From: an uncultured Oscillibacter sp.
GTDB lineage: Bacteria > Bacillota > Clostridia > Oscillospirales > Oscillospiraceae
Length of the DNA stretch: 59,568 bases
Direction: 5' to 3'
NCBI GenBank assembly: GCA_910589315.1
Contig: CAJUTB010000016.1
Coordinates: 1-59,568, forward strand
Made by a program: the position numbers and the translations under genes. Positions within the stretch are counted from its first letter, which is position 1; every line of letters begins with the position of its first letter. The notes beneath the pieces were generated by a model. The model was not told the origin of the DNA. It worked only from the letters and a program-made list of their open reading frames with translations, and ran no database searches. Below are positions 15,862 to 24,792 of this stretch, one piece after another.

Positions 15862-17949
15862 GTGAAATATAAAAGGTGGAACGTCGGCTCTCCGGCAGAG
15901 GCGGACGTTGAACGGCTCCGCAACGCCGGTTATTCCTATTTACTTGCAACGGTGCTGGCCGCCCGGGGCGTGACCTCTCCCGAGGCCGCCGCGGAATTTC
16001 TGGACCGGGACCGGAAACTTTCTCTCTCCCCCATGCTCATGCGGGACATGGACAAGGCCGTGGCCCGGATTCAGCGGGCCGTCAGCGACGGAGAAACCAT
16101 CGCCGTTTTCGGAGATTATGACGTAGACGGCATCACCTCCACCGTTTTGCTGCTGGACTATTTGAAAAGCTGCGGCGCGTCCTGCCTTCGCTTCATCCCC
16201 CACCGCATCGAGGACGGTTATGGACTCTCCTGCGACGCCATCCGGGGCCTGCGGGAAAAAGGCGCGACGCTGATGGTGACGGTGGACTGCGGCATCACCG
16301 GAAACGAGGAGGTGGACTACGCCAACTCCCTGGGTCTGGACGTGGTGGTCACTGATCACCACGAATGTAAGGAAACCATCCCCAACGCCGTGGCCGTGGT
16401 GGACCCCCACCGGCCCGACTGTCCCTATCCCTTTAAGCATCTGGCAGGTTGCGGCGTGGCCTTAAAGCTCATTCTGGCCCTGGGCGGCGAGAACCGGGAG
16501 GACGCCCTGTTCGCCCGCTACTGTCCCCTGGCCGCCATCGGCACCGTGGCCGACGTAATGCGTATGGAGGGTGAGAACCGAACCATTGTCTCCTGTGGCC
16601 TGGAGGGCCTTCCTCATACGGATTTTGTGGGCGTTCACGCCCTGCTGAAAGAGGCGGGGCTTTTGGGCAAGCCCGTGACCTCCACCCAGATCGGCTTTGT
16701 TCTCTCCCCCCGCATCAACGCCGCTGGGCGGATGGGCGAGGCGGACCTTGCCGCCGACCTCCTGGAAACCAGCGACCCCGCCCAGGCGGAAAAACTGGCC
16801 CGCGCCCTCTGCGAGCTGAACCGGGAGCGGCAGGCCGTGGAGCAGACCATCTGCGCCGACGCCATGGACCAGATTCAGGGCCTGCGCAGCGAGGAGCGGA
16901 GCGCGTTGGTGCTTTCCAGCGACCGCTGGCATCAGGGAGTTGTGGGGATCGTCGCTTCCCGGCTCTCCGAAAAATACTCCTGTCCCAGCTTCATGATTCA
17001 TCTGAAAGACGGCGTCGGCCGCGGCTCCTGCCGCTCTTACGGCGGATTCAATCTCTTTTCCGCCCTGGAATCCTGCGCCGACCTTCTCGACGGCTTCGGC
17101 GGCCACGAGCTGGCGGCGGGCTTCACCATCCCCGAAGCCAATATCGAAGCCTTCCGCACCCGGATGAACCGCTGCGTTCGCAGCGCCTCCGGCGGCGAGG
17201 CCCCGGTCAGCTCGCTGGAAGTGGACGCCGCAGTAACCGTCCCCTGTGAAATGACGCTGGACCGGGCCGACGAACTCAGCCGCCTGGAACCCTACGGGGC
17301 CGGGAATCCCCGTCCGGTTTTCGCCCTTCTGGGGGCTACGGTGGACGCCGTTCAGCCCGTGGGCCAGGGCCGCCACCTGAAGCTCCGGCTCTCGAAAGGA
17401 GCCTGCCGGTTCGACGCGATCTTTTTTTCCACCACCGAGGCCGAGTGCGGCATTCCCGCCGGAGGCCGGGTGGACGCCGCGTTCTACCTGCAAGCCAACA
17501 CCTTCCGGGGAGCTACCACGCTGCAGTTGCAGCTGGTCGACCTCCGCCCCTCCCTCACCCCCAGCCGCAACGAGGCGGACGCCCTGGACCTTGTGGAGCG
17601 GCTTCTTTCCGGCGAACGCATCACCCCCCAGGAGACCGTCCGCCTCCGGGCGGGGCGGAACCAGTACGCCGCCTGCTGGGTGGCCCTGGAACGCCGTCTC
17701 CGGCAGGGCAAGGCCGAGGAGGACCGCCTTCCCTACCTCCGCCGTCTGGCGGCCAAAACCGGCGGCTGCGAGAGCTTTCTCCGCACGGCCCTGGCGTTGG
17801 AGGTTTTCCGGGAACGGGGACTGATCTCCATGACCCGGCAGGGGGACCGCCTGACCTTGCGTCTCATGCAAATTCAGGGAAAAGCGGATTTGTCCGCCTG
17901 TCCCTATCTTCTCCGGCTGCGGGAAGCCGCCGGGAGCGAGGTGAATTGA
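15862..17949 (+). CDS. recJ: Single-stranded-DNA-specific 5'-3' exonuclease RecJ
   Basis: A 695-residue DHH-family nuclease acting in recombination and mismatch repair. Motifs are VFGDYDVDGITSTV (82-95), VTVDCGITG (139-147), and the DHH motif VTDHHE (163-168), then GCGVALKL, and later the DHHA1 signature GFGGHELAAGF (~412-422) with an OB-fold after it. Start is GTG 15862 behind GAGGAGG (15846-15852). Longer than the E. coli protein through a C-terminal extension as in other Firmicutes. Its stop is 1 base before relA, so the two are translationally linked. Confidence 0.95.
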   Translation: MKYKRWNVGSPAEADVERLRNAGYSYLLATVLAARGVTSPEAAAEFLDRDRKLSLSPMLMRDMDKAVARIQRAVSDGETIAVFGDYDVDGITSTVLLLDYLKSCGASCLRFIPHRIEDGYGLSCDAIRGLREKGATLMVTVDCGITGNEEVDYANSLGLDVVVTDHHECKETIPNAVAVVDPHRPDCPYPFKHLAGCGVALKLILALGGENREDALFARYCPLAAIGTVADVMRMEGENRTIVSCGLEGLPHTDFVGVHALLKEAGLLGKPVTSTQIGFVLSPRINAAGRMGEADLAADLLETSDPAQAEKLARALCELNRERQAVEQTICADAMDQIQGLRSEERSALVLSSDRWHQGVVGIVASRLSEKYSCPSFMIHLKDGVGRGSCRSYGGFNLFSALESCADLLDGFGGHELAAGFTIPEANIEAFRTRMNRCVRSASGGEAPVSSLEVDAAVTVPCEMTLDRADELSRLEPYGAGNPRPVFALLGATVDAVQPVGQGRHLKLRLSKGACRFDAIFFSTTEAECGIPAGGRVDAAFYLQANTFRGATTLQLQLVDLRPSLTPSRNEADALDLVERLLSGERITPQETVRLRAGRNQYAACWVALERRLRQGKAEEDRLPYLRRLAAKTGGCESFLRTALALEVFRERGLISMTRQGDRLTLRLMQIQGKADLSACPYLLRLREAAGSEVN

Positions 17950-17950
17950 T

Positions 17951-20128
17951 ATGACCGTCCAGGAACAGTATGAACTGCTGGAAAAAACCGTCCGGGGCTA
18001 CAACGCCGCCGCCGATCTCGACGGCATCCGGGCCGCTTTCGAGTACGCGGAAAAATGCCACGAGGGGCAAAAGCGCAAAAGCGGCGAACCGTATATCATC
18101 CACCCCCTGGCGGTGGCCCAGATTGTGGCGGAGTCCCTGAAGCTGGACTCCGAATCCGTGGAAGCGGCCCTTCTTCACGATGTCATCGAAGACACGCCCG
18201 CCACTCACGAGGATGTGGCGCGGCTGTTCTCCCCCACCATCGCGGATCTGGTGGAGGGCGTCAGCAAACTGACGCGGATTCAGTACGCCACCAAGGAAGA
18301 CGAGCAAATGGAGAACCTGCGGAAGATGCTCATTGCCATGAGCAAGGACATCCGGGTTATCCTGGTCAAAGTTGCCGACCGGCTCCACAATATGCGGACG
18401 ATGGAGTATCAGTCCCCTGCGAAGCAGAAACAAAAATCCCTGGAAACCATGGAGATTTACGCGCCCATCGCCCACCGTCTGGGGATGCAGCGCATCAAGT
18501 GGGAGCTGGAGGACCTCTCCCTGAAATACCTGGACCCGGTGGGATACGACGAAATTGTTGACAAAATCAACGCCAAGAGCCAGGAGAACGAGGCGTTTTT
18601 GCAGCGCACGTCCCTGGAAATCGGCAACCGTCTGGACGAAATGGGCGTGGACCATATCGTCTATGGCCGGGTGAAGCACCCCTACTCCATTTACCGGAAG
18701 ATGTTCAACCAAAACAAAGCTCTGGATGAAATCTTCGACCTGTTTGCCTTTCGGGTGCTGGTGGACAGCGTGAGCGACTGCTACAACGTTTTGGGCGTCA
18801 TCCACGACCTCTACAAGCCGATTCTGGGCCGCTTCAAGGACTATATCGGCACCCCGAAGCCCAACGGCTACCAGTCCCTTCATACCACCGTCATGGGTTC
18901 CGAGGGCATCCCCTTTGAGGTACAGATCCGTACCCGGCAGATGCACGATTTTGCGGAATACGGCGTGGCGGCCCACTGGAAGTACAAGCAAAACGGCATG
19001 GGGGCCGGTACGGAGGGAAAATATGAGTGGGTCCGGCGTCTGCTGGAAAACCAGGAGGGCGCGGACGCGGAGGATTATATTCACTCGCTGAAAGTGGATA
19101 TGTTTGCCGACGAGGTGTTCGTGTTCACGCCGAACGGCGACGTTCAGAACCTGCCCGCCAAAGCCACGCCGATTGACTTTGCCTATGCCATCCATTCCGC
19201 CGTGGGCAACCGCATGGTGGGCGCGAAGGTGAACAGCCGGATTGTGACCCTGGACCACATCCTGAAAAACGGCGATATCGTGGAAATTCTGACCTCGAAG
19301 GCCGCCAAGGGGCCAAGCCGGGACTGGATGAAAATTGCCAGAAGCTCGGAGGCCCGGAGCAAAATCCGGCAGTGGTTCAAAAAGGAGCGGAAGGAGGAAA
19401 ACATCGCCAACGGACGTTCCGCCTTTGAGCAGGAGCTGAAGCACTGCGGCCTTTCCATGAAGGACGTGACCGCCCCGGAAAATCTGCCGGTTCTGCTGAA
19501 AAAGGTCTCCTACAACTCTCTGGACGAGATGTATGCGGCCATAGGCTACGGCGGGTTCACGGCCCAGAAGGCCGTAGGCCGGATGCATAACGAGCTTTTG
19601 CGCATTGCTCGGAAGGATATGGGCGAGCCGCCCGCCCCCAAGCCGGAGCCGGTTGTTCCGAAAAAGGTCAAGAGCGAACAGGGCATTATCGTAGAGGGCT
19701 TGGACAACTGTCTGGTAAAATTCTCCAAGTGCTGCACGCCGGTGCCGGGCGACGAGATCGTAGGCTTCATTACGCGGGGGTACGGCGTGTCCGTCCACCG
19801 GGCGGACTGTCCCAACGCCGCCCCGGAACGCCGGGCCGGGCAGGAGGGCCGCTGGCTGAAAGTCTCCTGGGGCGACGACACCAACGACAGTTATCCTACG
19901 ACGATCGAAGTCGTCTGTAAGGACCGGCTCAATCTGCTGCTGGACGTTTCCGCGGCCCTGTCCTCCACCAAGGTGTTTGTCTCGGGCCTTCACTCCCGGA
20001 GCACGGAGGACGAATTCGCCATTTTCCGTATTGAAATCCGCGTCCGGGACGGAGCGCAGATGAAGGCCGTCATGAGCCGCCTGCATCAGATTTCCGGCGT
20101 TTTGAGCGTCACCCGTCCCGCCGGCTGA
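17951..20128 (+). CDS. relA: Bifunctional (p)ppGpp synthetase/hydrolase (Rel)
   Basis: A 725-residue long RelA/SpoT homologue. The hydrolase domain keeps H51 and the HD pair in LLHDVIEDT (74-82), so degradation activity is expected. The synthetase domain contains YGRVKHPYSIYRK, FRVLVDSVSDCYN and RFKDYIGTPKPNGYQSLHT; RFKD suggests a bifunctional enzyme. TGS (VFVFTPNGDVQNLPAKATPI region, ~375-440), a cysteine-containing conserved KCCTPVPGDEIVGF, and a C-terminal ACT domain follow. Encoded 1 base after recJ, a common Firmicute pairing. Confidence 0.96.
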   Translation: MTVQEQYELLEKTVRGYNAAADLDGIRAAFEYAEKCHEGQKRKSGEPYIIHPLAVAQIVAESLKLDSESVEAALLHDVIEDTPATHEDVARLFSPTIADLVEGVSKLTRIQYATKEDEQMENLRKMLIAMSKDIRVILVKVADRLHNMRTMEYQSPAKQKQKSLETMEIYAPIAHRLGMQRIKWELEDLSLKYLDPVGYDEIVDKINAKSQENEAFLQRTSLEIGNRLDEMGVDHIVYGRVKHPYSIYRKMFNQNKALDEIFDLFAFRVLVDSVSDCYNVLGVIHDLYKPILGRFKDYIGTPKPNGYQSLHTTVMGSEGIPFEVQIRTRQMHDFAEYGVAAHWKYKQNGMGAGTEGKYEWVRRLLENQEGADAEDYIHSLKVDMFADEVFVFTPNGDVQNLPAKATPIDFAYAIHSAVGNRMVGAKVNSRIVTLDHILKNGDIVEILTSKAAKGPSRDWMKIARSSEARSKIRQWFKKERKEENIANGRSAFEQELKHCGLSMKDVTAPENLPVLLKKVSYNSLDEMYAAIGYGGFTAQKAVGRMHNELLRIARKDMGEPPAPKPEPVVPKKVKSEQGIIVEGLDNCLVKFSKCCTPVPGDEIVGFITRGYGVSVHRADCPNAAPERRAGQEGRWLKVSWGDDTNDSYPTTIEVVCKDRLNLLLDVSAALSSTKVFVSGLHSRSTEDEFAIFRIEIRVRDGAQMKAVMSRLHQISGVLSVTRPAG

Positions 20129-20158
20129 CCTTACGCCCTTTTCAGGAGGTACTGTGTT

Positions 20159-20341
20159 ATGAACGACCGCACCATTCTCTCGCTGCTTGTCACCACAGTC
20201 ATCGGAATCGTCTTTATCGTTTACGGCGTTTGGGCTGCGTTCAAGCAGCTGGACAGCCGCCGCACCCGGGATATGGGCCGGGTCTGCCTTGCCATTGGCG
20301 TCATTCTGCTTGCAAGGCTTGTTCTATATTTTGTCAACTGA
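20159..20341 (+). CDS. Small two-helix membrane protein
   Basis: A 60-residue protein with two hydrophobic segments (ILSLLVTTVIGIVFIVYGV at 6-24 and CLAIGVILLARLVLYFV at 43-59) joined by a basic loop QLDSRRTRDMGR. AGGAGG lies 10 bases before its ATG. It sits in the relA-dtd interval with short gaps, so it is part of the run. I do not recognise the family. Confidence 0.75.
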   Translation: MNDRTILSLLVTTVIGIVFIVYGVWAAFKQLDSRRTRDMGRVCLAIGVILLARLVLYFVN

Positions 20342-20359
20342 AAGAAGGGATTGACCGCT

Positions 20360-20803
20360 ATGCGCGCAGTCGTCACCCGCGTGAAGCACGCGTCTGTAAC
20401 CATCGAGGGGAAACTCAACGGGCAAATCGGCCCCGGCTATCTGGTTCTTCTGGGCGTAGGCCCCAACGACACCGCCGGAACCGCCGCAAAACTGGCGGAA
20501 AAAATCTGCAACCTGCGGATTTTCGAGGACGAAAACGGAAAAATGAACTTAAACCTGGAACAGGCAGGCGGCGCGCTGCTGGTGGTCTCCCAGTTCACCC
20601 TCTACGCCGATACCTCCTCCCGCCGTCCCGGCTTTTCCAGGGCCGCCAAGCCTGACCTTGCCATCCCGCTTTATGAGGAATTCATGGCCCGCTGCCGCGC
20701 CCGGGGGTTTACCGTGGAACACGGCGAGTTCGGCGCGGAGATGGAGGTCGATTCCCTGAACCAAGGCCCTGTTACCATTTTGTTTGATACGGAACATCCA
20801 TAA
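20360..20803 (+). CDS. dtd: D-aminoacyl-tRNA deacylase
   Basis: A 147-residue enzyme that removes D-amino acids (and glycine from tRNA-Ala) from mischarged tRNA. MRAVVTRVKHASVTIEG at the start, VSQFTLYADTSSRRPGFSRA in the middle (SQFTLYAD is catalytic) and NQGPVTILFDT near the end are characteristic. ATG 20360 is preferred over TTG 20351 on spacing from AGAAGGGA and fit to the family N-terminus. Usual neighbour of relA. Confidence 0.96.
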   Translation: MRAVVTRVKHASVTIEGKLNGQIGPGYLVLLGVGPNDTAGTAAKLAEKICNLRIFEDENGKMNLNLEQAGGALLVVSQFTLYADTSSRRPGFSRAAKPDLAIPLYEEFMARCRARGFTVEHGEFGAEMEVDSLNQGPVTILFDTEHP

Positions 20804-20819
20804 AGAAGGAGTGTGCGAT

Positions 20820-21890
20820 ATGGAAAACATCCCCCAGAAACAGCCTCACCCGGATTGGCCTTGGACGCTGGAAATTGCGTGCAAGGGCAAAACCGCTAAT
20901 TTTGATTGGGACGACATCCGCTGGGAATTGAACTGCCTGGAACCGGATAATGACAGCTTCCTGATTTTAGAGCAGACCCAGGGCAAGGACTACTGGTTCA
21001 TCCAGAGCGCCATCGCCCTGGCCGGTCCCCACGCGGGGCAATATGTTGTCGGCTGCGGCTGGTCAGATCCGGACGGCCCGGCGATGGTGGAGACGTATGT
21101 GGGCTTGGAGGAAGCAATACGGTACTTCCAGGCCGTGATAGAGCGGAAGCCTTTGGACTTCTCCGGGTTTGAGGATTTGTCCTTTGAGCTTCCGGAAAAC
21201 CAAAACCAGTCCGCTCTGCAAATCCGCCGAATGGAGGTCGGGCAGCTGGGTACAAACTGCTATATTTTGACCGAGAAGCACGCAAACTTGGCAGCGGTCA
21301 TTGACCCCGGCGGGGATGCGCCGCGGATTATCAAGGAAATTCAGCGGCAGGGCGTGAAGCTCCAGTATATCCTAATGACCCATGGGCATTACGACCATGC
21401 AGATGCCTTGCCGGAGCTTGCGGCCGCGTTCCCGGAGGCCGAGATCTATATCCACAGAAAGGATGTCCAGGGCGTGGACCCCCAGCTGTTCCCCGTCCCG
21501 GCCATGCTGAAGGACCCTAAATGCCCGGTGAAACAGCTTCATTATTACAAGGCGTTCAACGACAGGGACGTCGAGACGCGGGACGCCAGGGATTTGCCCT
21601 TTGGCTGCTTGAACATCCACCCTATCCACACCCCCGGCCACTCCGAAGGAAGCGTGACCCTGCGGGTGAACGGCGGGCCGCTGTTCTGCGGCGACACGCT
21701 GTTCCAGGGTTCCTGCGGCCGGACGGATTTCCCCGGCGGAAACGTGCAGAAAATGCTGTCCTCCCTGCGGTTCTTCGGCCTGATGGACGGCGACGCGCCC
21801 GTTTATCCCGGTCATATGTCGCCCACCACTTTGGAGGAAGAACGGAACCATAACTCGTTTCTCCGCCAGGCGATGCAGATGAAGCCATGA
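20820..21890 (+). CDS. MBL-fold hydrolase with N-terminal immunity-like domain
   Basis: A 356-residue fusion. Residues ~135-356 form a glyoxalase-II-like metallo-beta-lactamase domain with MTHGHYDHADAL (HxHxDH), HTPGHSEGSV, FCGDTLF and YPGHM. The first ~125 residues are different: WTLEIACKGKTANFDWDDIRWELNCLEPDNDSF..., rich in Trp and acidic residues, similar in style to bacterial immunity-type domains and with no metal ligands. The MBL gene next to relA/dtd is usual in Clostridia; the N-terminal extension is not. ATG 20820 is chosen for the AAGAAGGAG upstream. Substrate unknown. Confidence 0.88.
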   Translation: MENIPQKQPHPDWPWTLEIACKGKTANFDWDDIRWELNCLEPDNDSFLILEQTQGKDYWFIQSAIALAGPHAGQYVVGCGWSDPDGPAMVETYVGLEEAIRYFQAVIERKPLDFSGFEDLSFELPENQNQSALQIRRMEVGQLGTNCYILTEKHANLAAVIDPGGDAPRIIKEIQRQGVKLQYILMTHGHYDHADALPELAAAFPEAEIYIHRKDVQGVDPQLFPVPAMLKDPKCPVKQLHYYKAFNDRDVETRDARDLPFGCLNIHPIHTPGHSEGSVTLRVNGGPLFCGDTLFQGSCGRTDFPGGNVQKMLSSLRFFGLMDGDAPVYPGHMSPTTLEEERNHNSFLRQAMQMKP

Positions 21891-23356
21891 AGCTGGAATT
21901 TCACGGGCACAACGAACGCTACGTGGTGGAACAGAGCCTCCTGAACCTGTTCCCCGGCGAACTGCCGGTTTACGAGCCCATCCGGCTCCAGGAAGACAAA
22001 AACTGGGCCATCGTATCCTGCCGGGAGGAGGAAACCCGGTTCCATGTCACCGTGGAAATGTGCTGGCAGGGAAACGCTGAGGCTTACAGCTTCGGCTGTC
22101 CCCTGCGGGGCACGGAGTTCCAGCGGGAACGCCAGCGGCGGCACGCCGTCGGGGCCTGCTTCTTCCTGGCCTACCGGCAGCTGACCGGCGGGCAGCCCCC
22201 CTGGGGGATGCTCACCGGCGTCCGGCCAGACAAACTGGTGACGGAGGCCCTGTCGAAAGGCAAATCCCTTGAGGCGGCGCGGCAGATGATGGAGAAAATT
22301 TATTATGTCGCTCCCCTCCGGGCCGCGCTAGCCCTGGAAACCGGCACGGCGGCGGTACGCGCGCTGGGGGACCTGGGTCCCCGGGATATCGCGCTCTACG
22401 TGGGCATCCCCTTCTGCCCCACCCGCTGCGCGTATTGCTCCTTTGTGAGCCAGTCGGTGGAAAAGAGCCTCGCCCTGGTGGAGCCATACCTGGACGCGCT
22501 CACCGCGGAAATCCGCAGCGCGGGAGAAATGGTCCGGCGGCAGAATCTGCGGATACGGGCCCTGTATGTGGGCGGCGGCACGCCGACCACCCTTTCCGCC
22601 AAACAGCTCCACCGTCTTTTCACCGAACTGGAAACCGCCTTTCCCCTGGGCCAAGGGCTGGAAATCACCGTTGAGGCGGGCCGCCCGGACACCATCACGG
22701 CGGAAAAATTGGGCATCCTGAAAGACAGCGGCGCGACCCGCGTTTCCGTGAATCCCCAAACCATGGAAGCTCACGTATTGGACGCCATTGGCCGCCGCCA
22801 CAGTCCCGGCGACATTGCGCGGGCTATGGAGCTGGTGGCGGACGCCGGATTCCAGCACGTCAACATGGACCTGATCGCAGGTCTGCCCGCGGACACGCCC
22901 GACGGCTTCCGCCGTTCCCTGGACGCCTGCCTTGCGTTTCAGCCGGATAATCTGACCGTTCACACCCTGGCGTTGAAAAAGGGCAGCCGCCTTTTGCTGG
23001 AAGGCTCTTCCATTCCCGGTCCGGAGGCCGTCACGGAGATGCTGGACGCCGCCGAACCCGCCCTCCGCGGCGCGGGCTACGCCCCCTACTACCTCTACCG
23101 TCAGAAATATATGTCCGGCAGCTTTGAGAACATCGGCTGGACCCGTCCCGGCGCGGCCTGCCTCTATAACATCTATATCATGTCGGAGCTTTGCTCCATT
23201 CTCTCCCTGGGGGCGGGCGGCTCCACCAAGGCGGTAGACGCCTCCCGGCGGCGCATCCAGCGGTTTTTTAACCCGAAATTCCCGGAAGAATATACAAAAC
23301 GGCCGGAGAAAATGCAGTCAAATCAAGCGGCCTTCGCCGCCTTTTATGAAGCCTGA
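21887..23356 (+). CDS. hemZ: Coproporphyrinogen III oxidase-like radical SAM protein HemZ
   Basis: A 489-residue radical SAM enzyme of the HemN/HemZ group. The 4Fe-4S motif CPTRCAYCSF (CxxxCxxC) lies near 173-182, after VGIPF; YVGGGTPTTLS follows near residue 228. An N-terminal ~160-residue extension without the cluster (GVRPDKLV signature) matches HemZ of Bacillus. Members may act in anaerobic coproporphyrinogen oxidation or be heme chaperones; no heme operon is seen here, so the role is uncertain. It overlaps the MBL gene by 4 bases (ATGA). Confidence 0.88.
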   Translation: MKLEFHGHNERYVVEQSLLNLFPGELPVYEPIRLQEDKNWAIVSCREEETRFHVTVEMCWQGNAEAYSFGCPLRGTEFQRERQRRHAVGACFFLAYRQLTGGQPPWGMLTGVRPDKLVTEALSKGKSLEAARQMMEKIYYVAPLRAALALETGTAAVRALGDLGPRDIALYVGIPFCPTRCAYCSFVSQSVEKSLALVEPYLDALTAEIRSAGEMVRRQNLRIRALYVGGGTPTTLSAKQLHRLFTELETAFPLGQGLEITVEAGRPDTITAEKLGILKDSGATRVSVNPQTMEAHVLDAIGRRHSPGDIARAMELVADAGFQHVNMDLIAGLPADTPDGFRRSLDACLAFQPDNLTVHTLALKKGSRLLLEGSSIPGPEAVTEMLDAAEPALRGAGYAPYYLYRQKYMSGSFENIGWTRPGAACLYNIYIMSELCSILSLGAGGSTKAVDASRRRIQRFFNPKFPEEYTKRPEKMQSNQAAFAAFYEA

Positions 23357-23378
23357 CAATTGGAAAGGAGCTGCTTCT

Positions 23379-24314
23379 ATGCCGTATTTTCTGAACGAAA
23401 TCAACGAAGCCATCCGCAGCGATCCCGCCGCTTTTGCCCAGCGGTGCGACGATGTGCTGGCGCAGAAGATTGCCGACGCCGCCCGGAAAATTGCCGCTCA
23501 CCGCACGGAATCCCATGTGGTTCTCCTCTCCGGCCCCTCCGGCTCCGGCAAAACCACCGCCGCCCTGAAAATTGAAGAACAGCTGAAGGAAATGGGCATC
23601 GGCACCCATACGGTCTCGATGGATAACTATTTCAAGACCCTGGACCCCGACACCTGTCCCCGGAACCGGGAAGGCGAAATCGACTACGAATCCCCCTTCT
23701 TTTTGGATGTGGATCTGCTCAACCGGCACTTTTCTCTTTTGGACAAGGGCGAGACAATTTATATTCCCAAGTACGAATTTGCCCGGCAGATGCGTTCCGA
23801 CGTGTTCACACAGCCGCTGCGCCTGGGCCCGGATGAGCTGGCGATTTTCGAGGGCATCCACTCCCTGAATGATATCATTGTTGGCAAGAATCCCAAGGCG
23901 TTCAAGCTCTATATCGCCGCCCGCAGCGACATTGTGGATACGGACGGAACCGTTATCTTCGACCGGTCCTGGATTCGCCTCTGCCGGCGGCTGGTGCGGG
24001 ACTTCAAGTTCCGGGGCAGCGACGCCGCCTTCACCCTGAAGCTGTGGGAGAACGTCCGCCGGGGCGAGCGGCTTTATATCTCGCCTTACAAGGAAAACGC
24101 CAACATCATGTTTGACTCCTCCCTAGCCCTCAGCGCGAGCGCATTGAAACCCTTTGCCGTGCCGCTGCTTGAGGACATTCCCCGCGGAAAATACCAGGTT
24201 GTGGAGGACATTCTGAAAGCCTTCGAGAAAATCGAGCCCCTGGATGAAGCCTATATCGCGCCCAAGTCCCTTTCGCGGGAGTTTATCGGCGGAAGCCCAT
24301 ACGACAACCATTGA
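23379..24314 (+). CDS. Uridine kinase-like P-loop protein
   Basis: A 311-residue nucleoside/nucleotide kinase family protein. The Walker A is LLSGPSGSGKTTA (49-61), then SMDNYFKTLDPDTCPRNREGE (DNYF is the uridine kinase mark) and FEGIHSLND. A ~45-residue helical N-terminal extension precedes the P-loop. ATG 23379 is chosen for GGAAAGGAG at 23362; an in-frame upstream start overlaps hemZ. Clostridial proteins of this kind are annotated as uridine kinase; the extension makes substrate assignment uncertain. Confidence 0.8.
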   Translation: MPYFLNEINEAIRSDPAAFAQRCDDVLAQKIADAARKIAAHRTESHVVLLSGPSGSGKTTAALKIEEQLKEMGIGTHTVSMDNYFKTLDPDTCPRNREGEIDYESPFFLDVDLLNRHFSLLDKGETIYIPKYEFARQMRSDVFTQPLRLGPDELAIFEGIHSLNDIIVGKNPKAFKLYIAARSDIVDTDGTVIFDRSWIRLCRRLVRDFKFRGSDAAFTLKLWENVRRGERLYISPYKENANIMFDSSLALSASALKPFAVPLLEDIPRGKYQVVEDILKAFEKIEPLDEAYIAPKSLSREFIGGSPYDNH

Positions 24315-24351
24315 TTTCCAACAACCGAAGAAAAAAGGAGGTACTGTATCT

Positions 24352-24792
24352 ATGAGCGACAATCGAAAGCTGTACAGCCTGCTGGACACCCTCCGGCGTA
24401 CGGCGGTATTCACGGGCAACGTGGCCCTGGGCGGCGCGTACCTGGCGGAGCAGAAAGCGGAGGACATCTGGAAGACGGCCAAGCTGCGCCTGGAGGCGAA
24501 CCGTCTGGAGGACGAAATCAGCGAACGGCTCCAGGATGTCGGCAAGTATGTCTACGCCACCCACGCCGGGTCTCCCAGCGACTCCGACGAAATGCACGAA
24601 ACCCTCCAGGAGATCGACCATCTGAAAAGCAAGCTGGACGGCCTCAACAAGCAAATCGGCCGCAAGCCGGAAGCCCTGGAATGTCCCTTCTGCGGGGCGG
24701 ACGTGCAGGTGGAGGACCGGTATTGCCGGGAGTGCGGCGAGGGGCTGTTCGAGGAGAGCCGGGAGGAGTCCCGGAACGAGGAGTCCACATGA
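24352..24792 (+). CDS. Zinc-ribbon protein with helical N-terminus
   Basis: A 146-residue protein. Residues 1-110 are predicted helical and coiled-coil-like (LEANRLEDEISERLQDVG, LQEIDHLKSKLDGLNKQIG). A zinc ribbon follows with two CxxC pairs, CPFCGAD and CRECGEG. Start ATG 24352 has the strong AAAAGGAGGT ahead; upstream sequence overlaps the kinase gene. Function unknown. Stop overlaps punA by 4 bases. Confidence 0.8.
   Translation: MSDNRKLYSLLDTLRRTAVFTGNVALGGAYLAEQKAEDIWKTAKLRLEANRLEDEISERLQDVGKYVYATHAGSPSDSDEMHETLQEIDHLKSKLDGLNKQIGRKPEALECPFCGADVQVEDRYCRECGEGLFEESREESRNEEST

Noticed and set aside
17864..20086. A 740-codon open frame on the minus strand across relA
   Set aside because: It mirrors relA exactly, is His/Val/Gly-rich without family motifs and has no ribosome binding site. 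Antisense openness from GC-rich codons.
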